From Myxococcales bacterium (GTDB lineage Bacteria > Myxococcota > Myxococcia > Myxococcales > Myxococcaceae), in assembly GCA_003153055.1 (NCBI GenBank), contig PMBV01000282.1, forward strand, positions 8,680-14,525: a stretch of DNA of 5,846 nucleotides, in the 5' to 3' direction. Shown here piece after piece: positions 1 through 5,846 of the stretch. The number at the start of each line of letters is the position of its first letter. Position 1 is the stretch's first letter. The position numbers were made by a program, and so were the translations under genes. Under the pieces are notes generated by a model. That model saw nothing but the letters and a program-made list of their open reading frames with translations. It had not been told where the DNA came from and ran no database searches.

Positions 1-795
1 CACATCACGCCCCCCGAACACTTGCAAATGGGCATGGTTGGGCAGCTCTATGTTCGCCCCCGGCAGAACCGGCTGACCTCCACGCAGCCACTGCGTGACG
101 CGCTCATCGCCTCGAACCGGAGAGCCGCGGTGGACCCGCTGGCGACCGGCCTGGCCTGCTCCGACATTCTCTGTACTGGCCAGACGCCAGCCCCAGCCCC
201 CAACGCAGCGGTGGGTGGCGGGCGCTACGCATACAACGACGGCGACGGCTCGACTCGCTACGACGTGGAGTACCCGATTCAGATGATGGGGTTCGACCCC
301 AACTTCCACTACGTCGGCATGACGTTCAACCCAGAGGCCTTCGCCGACATGAAGGACAAATACTTCTTGTTGAGCGGCCGGAGCTACCCCGACACCGTCA
401 ACCCCAGCCCCATCACGACCATGTCGTCTGACGGAGTGTCCCGCCCCTCGCAGCCCCTGCCGAGCCTCATCACGCTCAACAAGACGGCCGGCCAGACGCG
501 GGCGCTGTTGCGAATCTCGGACCTCAGCGTGACCGAGTTCACCACCCTCGCGACGATCGGCATTCCCATGACGGTCATCGCACAGAATGCCCGCATGCTG
601 CGTGACACGGCTGGCAACAACCTCTCCTACAATACGAATTCGATCACCCTGGGAGGCGGGGAGTCGGCCGACGTGATCCTCGATGCGTCCGCGGTACCTC
701 CTGGAACCTACTTTCTCTACTCAACCAACCTCGACCACCTGTCGAACGACGCCGAAAACTTCGGCGGCATGATGACCGAGATTCAGGTCAACTAG
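1..795 (+). CDS. Multicopper oxidase (cupredoxin) domain protein, C-terminal 264 residues, 5' partial
   Basis: The frame is open from the first base and ends with TAG at 793-795, so the true start is upstream; the TTG at 22 is internal. The first visible residues, HITPPEHLQMGM (1-12) followed by VGQLYVRP, match the end of a cupredoxin domain carrying a type-1 copper site. H7 and M12 have the His-x4-Met spacing, and H1 would be the last residue of an H-C-H motif whose Cys lies just outside the window. A second cupredoxin domain spans about residues 85-264. It has a Y-x-x-E-Y strand, the YFLLSGRSYPDT motif (about 121-132), GIPMTVIA (187-194) where other MCOs carry HPxHxHG, and a YSTNLDHLSN ... 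GGMM ending (240-258) where HCH is expected. Domain 2 therefore lacks copper ligands. A Cys-x4-Cys pair lies in the linker (about residues 46-51). A redox role through the domain 1 copper is inferred; the substrate is unknown. It stands 9 bases before gene 2 and is paralogous to genes 2 and 3. Confidence 0.93.
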   Translation, partial: HITPPEHLQMGMVGQLYVRPRQNRLTSTQPLRDALIASNRRAAVDPLATGLACSDILCTGQTPAPAPNAAVGGGRYAYNDGDGSTRYDVEYPIQMMGFDPNFHYVGMTFNPEAFADMKDKYFLLSGRSYPDTVNPSPITTMSSDGVSRPSQPLPSLITLNKTAGQTRALLRISDLSVTEFTTLATIGIPMTVIAQNARMLRDTAGNNLSYNTNSITLGGGESADVILDASAVPPGTYFLYSTNLDHLSNDAENFGGMMTEIQVN

Positions 796-798
796 GAG
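794..798 (+). promoter_or_regulatory. Ribosome binding site of gene 2, overlapping the stop codon of gene 1
   Basis: AGGAG starts on the last two bases of the TAG stop of gene 1 and lies 6 bases before the ATG at 805. This decides the start of gene 2 over the in-frame ATG at 820, which has no purine-rich stretch before it. Because ribosomes finishing gene 1 stop on this site, translation of the two genes is probably coupled. Confidence 0.8.
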
Positions 799-804
799 CT
801 GCCA

Positions 805-2247
805 ATGCGCCCCACCACGATGCGCCACGGAACGCTGTTGGCAGTGCTCACCGCCGTCGGGCCAGCCTTGGCGGCTGTACCAGGCATTGCCGGCCCCTCC
901 TTCGACCTGGTGGCCAGCGCCAGCTACGTCAGCCAACCCGACGGAGCGGCGATCTACTCGTGGGGCTACGGCTGCTCGCCCACCAGCGCGGCGCCCTTCA
1001 CGCCCTTCCCCGGAGTCTGCCCGCCGATGCAGCTCCCCGGCCCGACGCTGATTGTCACCGAGGGCCAAGTCGTTCAAGTGCGGCTGACGAACAACCTGCC
1101 CCCGGCGGCGGGCAACACGTCGATTGTCTTTCCCGGCTTCGCCGTCACCACCACTGGCGGCGCGGCGGGGCTGCTCGCCCAGGAGGCAGCGAACGGTGGA
1201 GGCTCGGTGACCTACAGCTTCACCGCCACCACCCCAGGGACCCACGCCTATTACAGCGGGACGCAGGCCGACCTGCAGATCGAGATGGGCCTCTTCGGGG
1301 CGCTCATCGTGCTGCCGGCGTCACCTCCGGCCACCTGCAGGCCCCGGGGCCGCTTCTCGCTCGCCGCGTCGGCCTACGATCATCCGTCGACCTGCTACGA
1401 CCGCGAGTACCTGTTCCAGTTGAGCGAGCTCGATTCGCGCATTCACGATCGCGCCCTCGCCCAGGTCCAGGCCTGCCCGGTGGGCCCGTGCCCTGCGATC
1501 GTCGTGCAGAGCGAGCCCTACCACCCGAACTACTTCCTCCTCAACGGCCGGTCGATGCCAGACAACATGGACACGTCGTACGCCACTGGCTACCTGCACC
1601 AGCCGTACAATGCCAACCCACACATGCACCCCGGCGAGCTCCTGCTGATGCGGATCATCGGCCAGGGCCGCTGGCAGCACCCCTTTCACTTCCACGGCAA
1701 CCACGCCCGGGTGCTCGCCCGCGACGGAAACCTCCTCCTGAGCGCGGCGGACAACGTCTCGCTGGCCGGCCCTTTGCTGTTCACCACCCCGACCGTCTCG
1801 GGTCAGTCGCAAGACCAGATCTTCACCTGGACGGGCAAGGGCCTCAACTGGGACGTGTACAACCATCACCCCACCGACACCCCCCAGGTGCCCTGCGTGC
1901 CCGACGCGAGCGGCTACAACTCCATCGTCGGCAGCCCCAACTTCGGCGAGTGGTGCGCCGATCACCTGAAGCCTATTCCGGTGGTCCCCCCGGACCCGAC
2001 CATCGTCGCCATCGGCCAGTGGTACGCCGGCACGCCGTACCTCGGCATGCAGAACTCCGGTGCCTTCACCAACACCAACGAACCTCCGGGCACGCTCAAC
2101 CAGAACCCCACGCAGGAGTCTGGCTACGCATACATGTGGCACTCCCACAACGAGCGCGAGATCACGACCAACGACGTCTTTCCTGGCGGAATGCTTTCGA
2201 TGTTGCTCATTGACCCGCCGAGCTGGTTCATCGACGAGACGCGCTGA
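805..2247 (+). CDS. Secreted two-domain multicopper oxidase-like protein with incomplete copper sites (480 aa)
   Basis: A Sec-type signal peptide is visible: basic start (MRPTTMRHG), hydrophobic core, likely cleavage at A-L-A|A after residue 23. Domain 1 (about 30-172) has the MCO signatures PGPTLIVTEGQVVQVRLTN and MGLFGALIV. However, TSIVFPGF (105-112) replaces the HxHG motif and YYSGTQ (149-154) replaces HxH. Domain 2 (about 190-475) has the YFLLNGRSMPDN motif, an extra H-M-H (273-275), a full HPFHFHG (292-298) and WHSHNEREITTNDVFPGGM (445-463). In the last motif the two cluster histidines remain (H446, H448), but the type-1 Cys is Ser447, the type-1 His position is Glu452 and the Met position is Asp457. 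Half of the usual trinuclear ligands are present and the type-1 site is lost. Independent oxidase activity is therefore doubtful. It could bind copper or another metal, or complete a site with the product of gene 1. The length fits a two- or three-domain MCO. Confidence 0.95.
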   Translation: MRPTTMRHGTLLAVLTAVGPALAAVPGIAGPSFDLVASASYVSQPDGAAIYSWGYGCSPTSAAPFTPFPGVCPPMQLPGPTLIVTEGQVVQVRLTNNLPPAAGNTSIVFPGFAVTTTGGAAGLLAQEAANGGGSVTYSFTATTPGTHAYYSGTQADLQIEMGLFGALIVLPASPPATCRPRGRFSLAASAYDHPSTCYDREYLFQLSELDSRIHDRALAQVQACPVGPCPAIVVQSEPYHPNYFLLNGRSMPDNMDTSYATGYLHQPYNANPHMHPGELLLMRIIGQGRWQHPFHFHGNHARVLARDGNLLLSAADNVSLAGPLLFTTPTVSGQSQDQIFTWTGKGLNWDVYNHHPTDTPQVPCVPDASGYNSIVGSPNFGEWCADHLKPIPVVPPDPTIVAIGQWYAGTPYLGMQNSGAFTNTNEPPGTLNQNPTQESGYAYMWHSHNEREITTNDVFPGGMLSMLLIDPPSWFIDETR

Positions 2248-2272
2248 GCCCAACTGATTGACACATCACAGG

Positions 2273-2289
2273 CCCACTCGTCGAGTGGG
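2273..2289 (+). promoter_or_regulatory. Perfect hairpin in the leader of gene 3, ending on its ribosome binding site
   Basis: CCCACTCGTCGAGTGGG is a perfect inverted repeat of 8 bases around a single T. In RNA it would form a 7-pair stem (2273-2279 with 2283-2289) and a GTC loop. It occupies the middle of the 51-base gap between genes 2 and 3. Its 3' arm ends at 2289, the first G of the GGAGG ribosome binding site. No T tract follows, so it is not an intrinsic terminator. A role in moderating ribosome access to gene 3, or as an RNA processing or stability element, is inferred. Confidence 0.6.
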
Positions 2290-2293
2290 GAGG
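2289..2293 (+). promoter_or_regulatory. Ribosome binding site of gene 3
   Basis: GGAGG lies within the longer purine run GGGGAGGAA (2287-2295), 5 bases before the ATG at 2299. It supports that start and therefore the reality of the plus-strand gene, which has no stop codon inside the window. Confidence 0.85.
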
Positions 2294-2298
2294 AATCC

Positions 2299-5200
2299 AT
2301 GCGCCCGAATTCTGCAAGGAACACGTCTCTCTGGCTGGGGCCCGTCATCGCTCCGATGCTCTTCGCGAGCTTCTCGTGCGAAAAGAACGACGCCCAGCGG
2401 CTGTCGGCAGCGCCTGCGAAGGTGAGCCAACGGCTGGTCAATGTGCCCGGTACGGCCATCGAGTTGACCGCCCAGCGCATGACGACCACGCTTCGTGATG
2501 GCACGACGGCGCCGATGTGGGGCTTCTGCACCACCGGCACGTGCACCACGACGTGGGCCCCCGGGCCGACCATCGTCGCCACCGCGGGAACGAGTCTGCA
2601 AGTCAACCTCACCAACACCCTGCCGGTGCCGACCTCGCTGGTGGTGCCCGGACAGCTCGGAGGTGGCCTCGGAGCGCCGTCGAAGATGCCGAGCCCGCCT
2701 CACCCGGGCCAGAACTACACGACGTTCCCCGGCAACGCGCAGGTGAACCCCACCGGAGGTCCGGCCTTCGTCCCTCCCGCCCAAGGCCTTCGGGTGAGAT
2801 CGTTCGGAGCCGAGGCGGCCGCGACCAGCGGCACGGTGAGCCTCACCTGGAGCAACCTTCAAGCGGGGACCTACCTCTACGAGACCGGCACCATGCCGTC
2901 GCTCGAGGTGCCCATGGGCCTCTATGGCGTGCTGATCGTCACCACGGCGCCGGGCACCGTGAGTACGACGACGGGCACCTGCTCGGTGACAACCACGACG
3001 GCCTGTACGAGCGCGGCCAACTGCCCGGCCGGTGAGACCTGTACGACGAGCACCACCACGAGCTTCGCGCCAGGCACGGCCTACCCCGGGGTGACCTACG
3101 ACGACGAGGTGGCGCTGCTGTTCAGCGAGATGGACCCGGTTCAGAACGCAGCGGTCGACGCGGCGGCGGTCGCCGGCACCGACGTCAGCCTCCGCTTCAA
3201 CGACCCCGCCTGCACCGCCACCAGCCCCTGCTACCCGGCGGCGGTGAACTACGCGCCCACCTTCTTCTTCATCAATGGCAAGTCCTTCGACCGCACCGCG
3301 CCAACCAACACGGCCTTCACGGTGGGCGACACCGCGACCTACAGCAGCGGCAACATCCTCGTGCGGTTGCTGAACGCCGGCTCGCGGACACACGTTCCCT
3401 CCATCGTCGGCCTCCCCATGAATTTGGTGGCGGAAGACGGCAACCTCGCTCCGGGGAACCCGAAGGTCCAGACCGAGGTCTTGCTCACCGCGGGCAAGAC
3501 CCTCGACGTGCTGCTGAAGCCAGCGGCCGGCACGGGCGGCACCACGTACGCCTCGGCGACCCTGCCCGTCTTCGATCGCTCCCTCAGCCTCAGCACCGAC
3601 AACAAGCCCTTGGGAGGAATGCAGGGCTTCGTGCTCATCAACCACGCGGCGGCGCCCAGCACGACCGCGATCGTCGCCGGAGTCACCGTGGTGACGCCTG
3701 TCGCGGGAGCGCCAGGGAACCTCCCGGCGGCCCTCACTCCCACCGCCAACGCTGACACCTTCCAGGTTCCCTTCAATGCCAGCCTCGCGGGCGACGTCAC
3801 GGCCAACGACATCGGCGTCGCCAGCGTGGCGTTGGGCGTAGGGCCGACGCACGGCACCCTCGTCCTCAACCCAGACGGCACCTTCACCTACACGCCTACC
3901 ACCGGCAGCAGCGGCGTTGACCAGTTCACCTACATCGGCAACGGTTTGGCCAGCCTCACCGCCACGGTGACCTTGAATGTCGCCGCGCAGCTCTCCGGCG
4001 CCCCGGTGGCCGCCAACGACAATTACACCAGCACCGTCGCGACCCGGTTCTCCTCTGCCAGACCAGGCGTGCTGGCCAACGACAGCGATCCCCACGGCTT
4101 CCCACTCGTCGCGGGGTCGGCGACCGCGGGCGCCGGGTGTGCCTCGGTGACCGTGAACGCCGACGGCTCCTTCAGCATCACCGCGATCGCCAACGCGACG
4201 AGCTGCGTCTTCACCTACCAGGCGACGAACTCCCAAGGAGTCGTCAGCAACGCCGCCACGGTGACGGTCGCGCTCGGTACCGCCTCCAACCTGTCGGTGG
4301 CCGTGGCCGACGCCACGAGCGGCGCCGCCATCGCCGACTACCGCTGGACGTTGCAGGAGGATCTCACCTTCAAGCACGATCTCTCGGCCACGCCAGCCCT
4401 CAACACGCGCACGGTCGGTACCAGCTTCCATCGGAGCCACATGCCCATCGTGGCGACCGGCTGCGTGGGCCCGGTGAGCTGCGGCAGCGGGCAGTCGGTG
4501 CTCGATTCGACCACCGGAACCCGGGTCGTCACGACCGACGCCATGGCGTTGGCACGCCAGACCACGCCAGACCAGACCGTGCTCGACCCCACGAGGCATT
4601 ACTACCTCTCGGTGCTCCCCGGAAACGCCGCGACCTCCACGGGCGGCAACACCATCGGCGGTGCCGAGGTCCACTCGCTGGCGGCAGGGGGCTGGGCGCC
4701 GGTGAATGTCAAGATTCAGGCGAGCCCGCTTCCCACGGCGCAGATGAGCGTCTACACCTATGAAGACAACCAACCCACGAATGGCCAAGACGAGCCGGTC
4801 GAGAGCCCACTGGGTGGCTTCAACCTCATCTTGATGGACCCCGCCGGGCGCACCGGCGACGTGGCAGGTCAACAGACCTACGACGCCTTCAACATGCCGC
4901 TGTCGAACGCGTTGTTGGGCCGGCCAGGCTGCCCCGACGTGCTCAACCCGGGCACCAACGGAACCGCGACGTCGGCGACCGGCAACCTGGTCGGCGCCGT
5001 CTACACCTGCCCCAACGACCCGAACGAGGGCACGCCGTCGGCCGACCCGGTGAAGTACGCGCTCGCAGGGCACGCACTGATCAAGAACCTCACTCCCGCG
5101 CGCTACGACGTCATCGCCCACCCCGGAGCAGCCCGCGCCGCCGTCGGCGAGGTCTGGTGGCAAACCGAGACGCTCGAGGGCACGGCGGCCCAGGACGCCT

Positions 5201-5846
5201 TCGTGGGACTCAACGAGCCGGTCTACTTCCAAGAGTTCGGCCCCCCAGGCCCGCACGTTACCATCGGCTTTGTCAACCCAGGGCACGTGGCCGCTTTCGC
5301 TCAGGCCAATCGGCTCACCGGGAGCCACACCGTGACTGGGCAGATCACCAGCGCGCATATGTCGCACCCCTCAGCCGTCACGCTGTGGGACTCGCAGTCG
5401 TACGACCTGCTGTCGGCGACCACCTGCCAGGTGGTGCTGAACTCGCAAGCTGGCACTGGGCCGGCCGTGGCGACGGCCCAATGCAAGCCAGACGGCACCT
5501 TCGTCTTGAACAACGTACCGCCCGGCACCTTCGACCTGGCAATCTTCGACGAGTGGCTCGACCAGATTATCCAAAACACGGCGGTCACGGTGCCCGCGGC
5601 GACCCAGACCGTGTCGATGGGCTTGATTCCCGTGCTCGGCTGGTTCACCCAGTACGATCAAAACATCTTCATGGACACCAATGGCAATGGGAAGATGGAC
5701 CCGGGTGAGTCAGGCATCTCCAATGTGCCGCTCACGGTGAGGTACCGCGACGGATCGATCTCCAACCGCGCGCTGACCGACAGCACCGGGAACGCGATCC
5801 TCCCCGAGCTGTTCCCCCTCTTCAACTGGTACGTGGCCGAGGCCGA
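2299..5846 (+). CDS. Giant exported protein: ligand-free MCO domains, cadherin-like and SdrD B-like modules; 3' partial
   Basis: The frame is open from ATG 2299 to the window edge: 1182 full codons and two bases. A basic start and hydrophobic stretch end in SFSC (24-27), so this is a Sec signal peptide or, with a poor lipobox, a lipoprotein. Residues about 48-449 are two cupredoxin domains with MCO landmarks: PGPTIVATAG, MGLYGVLIV (206-214), FFFINGKSFD, a final LGGM (438-441). Every copper motif is gone: SLVVPGQ (113-119), YETGT (194-198), GLPMNLVAEDG (371-381). Two cadherin-like repeats follow (about 483-561, 568-659). Residues 660-812 are unassigned and include DYRWTLQEDLTF and SFHRSHMPIVATGC. 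Next comes an SdrD B-like module (from about 813), an unassigned part ending EFGPPGPHVTIGFV (979-992), a carboxypeptidase-regulatory-like module (about 1011-1100) with DGTFVLNNVPPGTFDL, and a second SdrD B-like module from about 1113. A large surface scaffold or partner of genes 1 and 2 is inferred. The product is unrelated to the antisense frame opposite it. Confidence 0.94.
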   Translation, partial: MRPNSARNTSLWLGPVIAPMLFASFSCEKNDAQRLSAAPAKVSQRLVNVPGTAIELTAQRMTTTLRDGTTAPMWGFCTTGTCTTTWAPGPTIVATAGTSLQVNLTNTLPVPTSLVVPGQLGGGLGAPSKMPSPPHPGQNYTTFPGNAQVNPTGGPAFVPPAQGLRVRSFGAEAAATSGTVSLTWSNLQAGTYLYETGTMPSLEVPMGLYGVLIVTTAPGTVSTTTGTCSVTTTTACTSAANCPAGETCTTSTTTSFAPGTAYPGVTYDDEVALLFSEMDPVQNAAVDAAAVAGTDVSLRFNDPACTATSPCYPAAVNYAPTFFFINGKSFDRTAPTNTAFTVGDTATYSSGNILVRLLNAGSRTHVPSIVGLPMNLVAEDGNLAPGNPKVQTEVLLTAGKTLDVLLKPAAGTGGTTYASATLPVFDRSLSLSTDNKPLGGMQGFVLINHAAAPSTTAIVAGVTVVTPVAGAPGNLPAALTPTANADTFQVPFNASLAGDVTANDIGVASVALGVGPTHGTLVLNPDGTFTYTPTTGSSGVDQFTYIGNGLASLTATVTLNVAAQLSGAPVAANDNYTSTVATRFSSARPGVLANDSDPHGFPLVAGSATAGAGCASVTVNADGSFSITAIANATSCVFTYQATNSQGVVSNAATVTVALGTASNLSVAVADATSGAAIADYRWTLQEDLTFKHDLSATPALNTRTVGTSFHRSHMPIVATGCVGPVSCGSGQSVLDSTTGTRVVTTDAMALARQTTPDQTVLDPTRHYYLSVLPGNAATSTGGNTIGGAEVHSLAAGGWAPVNVKIQASPLPTAQMSVYTYEDNQPTNGQDEPVESPLGGFNLILMDPAGRTGDVAGQQTYDAFNMPLSNALLGRPGCPDVLNPGTNGTATSATGNLVGAVYTCPNDPNEGTPSADPVKYALAGHALIKNLTPARYDVIAHPGAARAAVGEVWWQTETLEGTAAQDAFVGLNEPVYFQEFGPPGPHVTIGFVNPGHVAAFAQANRLTGSHTVTGQITSAHMSHPSAVTLWDSQSYDLLSATTCQVVLNSQAGTGPAVATAQCKPDGTFVLNNVPPGTFDLAIFDEWLDQIIQNTAVTVPAATQTVSMGLIPVLGWFTQYDQNIFMDTNGNGKMDPGESGISNVPLTVRYRDGSISNRALTDSTGNAILPELFPLFNWYVAEA
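2959..3060 (+). other. Threonine-rich, four-cysteine insert inside the cupredoxin region of gene 3
   Basis: Residues about 221-254 of gene 3 form a linker made largely of Thr (ACG/ACC codons) with Cys at 228, 236, 242 and 248. The core CTSAANCPAGETC has the pattern C-x5-C-P-x-G-x-x-C, which I know from many myxobacterial secreted proteins. It sits between the first cupredoxin domain (ending GVLIVTT) and the start of the second (YDDEVALLFSEMD). Gene 2 has a much shorter segment here and no such motif, so it looks like an insertion. Disulfide formation after export is likely. Confidence 0.65.
3745..4275 (+). repeat. Two tandem cadherin-like (VCBS/Ig-type) repeats in gene 3
   Basis: Repeat 1 (residues about 483-561) follows the usual pattern closely: ANADTFQVPF, a VTANDIG turn, HGTLVLNPDGTFTYTP, then DQFTYIGNG and a closing TATVTLNV strand. 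Repeat 2 (about 568-659) has the same order: AANDNYTSTV, VLANDSD, TVNADGSFSI, FTYQATNSQG, NAATVTVAL. These beta-sandwich modules are typical of extracellular adhesins and surface proteins. The paired ND residues are the usual calcium-contact positions. The two copies are clearly diverged. Confidence 0.85.
5674..5709 (+). other. EF-hand-type calcium loop in an SdrD B-like module of gene 3
   Basis: Residues 1126-1137, DTNGNGKMDPGE, have acidic or amide groups at loop positions 1, 3, 5, 9 and 12 (D1126, N1128, N1130, D1134, E1137) and Gly at position 6. The flanking sequence, NIFMDTNGNGKMDPGE then SGISNVPLTVRYRDG, is the usual start of an SdrD B-like domain. Calcium binding that stiffens this surface module is inferred from the family. 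Confidence 0.75.

Noticed and set aside
22..795. TTG at 22 as the start of gene 1
   Set aside because: The frame is open to base 1 and the residues before the TTG (HITPPEH) belong to a copper-site motif, so the gene clearly starts upstream.
721..1245. Minus-strand open frame of 174 codons across the gene 1/gene 2 junction
   Set aside because: It overlaps both real genes, has a Gly/Arg-rich composition and shows no motif or ribosome binding site.
960..2213. Plus-strand open frame of 417 codons overlapping gene 2 in another frame
   Set aside because: The product is Arg/Pro/His-rich shadow sequence without motifs; gene 2 in frame 1 explains the region fully.
1321..2253. Minus-strand open frame of 310 codons opposite gene 2
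   Set aside because: It lies antisense to the HPFHFHG and WHSH motifs of gene 2, and its low-complexity Arg/Val/His product has no recognisable fold.
2258..2286. TTGACA at 2258-2263 as the -35 box of an internal promoter for gene 3
   Set aside because: The hexamer is a perfect match, but at 17-base spacing the -10 would be TCGAGT, lacking the key A at its second position. Transcription would then start within the ribosome binding site. A chance match inside the operon gap is more likely.
2273..2289. Hairpin between genes 2 and 3 as an intrinsic terminator
   Set aside because: The stem is followed by GAGGAATCC and not by a T tract, and gene 3 begins 10 bases later.
2266..5367. Minus-strand open frame of 1033 codons opposite gene 3
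   Set aside because: Its translation is dominated by Arg, Gly, His and Val with no domain, signal peptide or family motif, as expected for the antisense of a high-G+C gene. The plus strand over the same bases encodes recognisable domains in order, with a good ribosome binding site.
3871..5502. Identical 15-base stretch CCAGACGGCACCTTC at 3871-3885 and 5488-5502
   Set aside because: Both encode the PDGTF turn common to many beta-sandwich modules with the same preferred codons; it is not a DNA-level repeat.

Overview
The window is high-G+C bacterial DNA packed with coding sequence. It carries three consecutive plus-strand genes in one reading frame, all built on the cupredoxin fold of the multicopper oxidase (MCO) superfamily. 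The gaps between them are only 9 and 51 bases, so they look like one operon that continues off both ends. There is no gene-free stretch over 300 bases, and I see no RNA gene, mobile element, CRISPR array, convincing internal promoter or terminator. Gene 2 has an export signal and gene 3 a probable one, which with the surface-type domains points to a periplasmic, outer-membrane or extracellular role. A Gram-negative of the Myxococcota or another former deltaproteobacterial lineage fits the base composition and one cysteine motif (C-x5-C-P-x-G-x-x-C) that I associate with myxobacterial secreted proteins. This placement is an inference.

Layout. (1) Bases 1-795 hold the C-terminal 264 residues of an MCO-like protein whose start lies upstream. 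Its first visible residues look like the end of a type-1 copper loop, followed by a second cupredoxin domain without copper ligands. (2) Bases 805-2247 hold a complete, secreted 480-residue MCO-domain protein. It keeps the HPFHFHG motif and an H-S-H motif in its second domain but has lost the ligand motifs of its first domain and the type-1 cysteine. (3) Bases 2299-5846 hold a very large gene open to the window edge (1182 full codons). It starts with a probable signal peptide and two cupredoxin domains without recognisable copper ligands. These are followed by two cadherin-like repeats, family-specific regions I cannot name, SdrD B-like and carboxypeptidase-regulatory-like beta-sandwich modules, and an EF-hand-type calcium loop near the window edge.

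The three MCO parts are paralogues: the same landmarks recur in the same order in each. Copper ligands survive in domain 1 of gene 1 (as far as visible), in domain 2 of gene 2, and nowhere in gene 3. This complementary pattern suggests that the products may work as one complex, with the gene 3 product as a large surface scaffold. Substrate and function cannot be read from the sequence. Electron transfer to metals or metal oxidation is a reasonable hypothesis and no more.

Gene 3 lies opposite a minus-strand open frame of over 1000 codons (2266-5367), which I judge to be a composition artefact. An annotation that chose it would lose the real gene.
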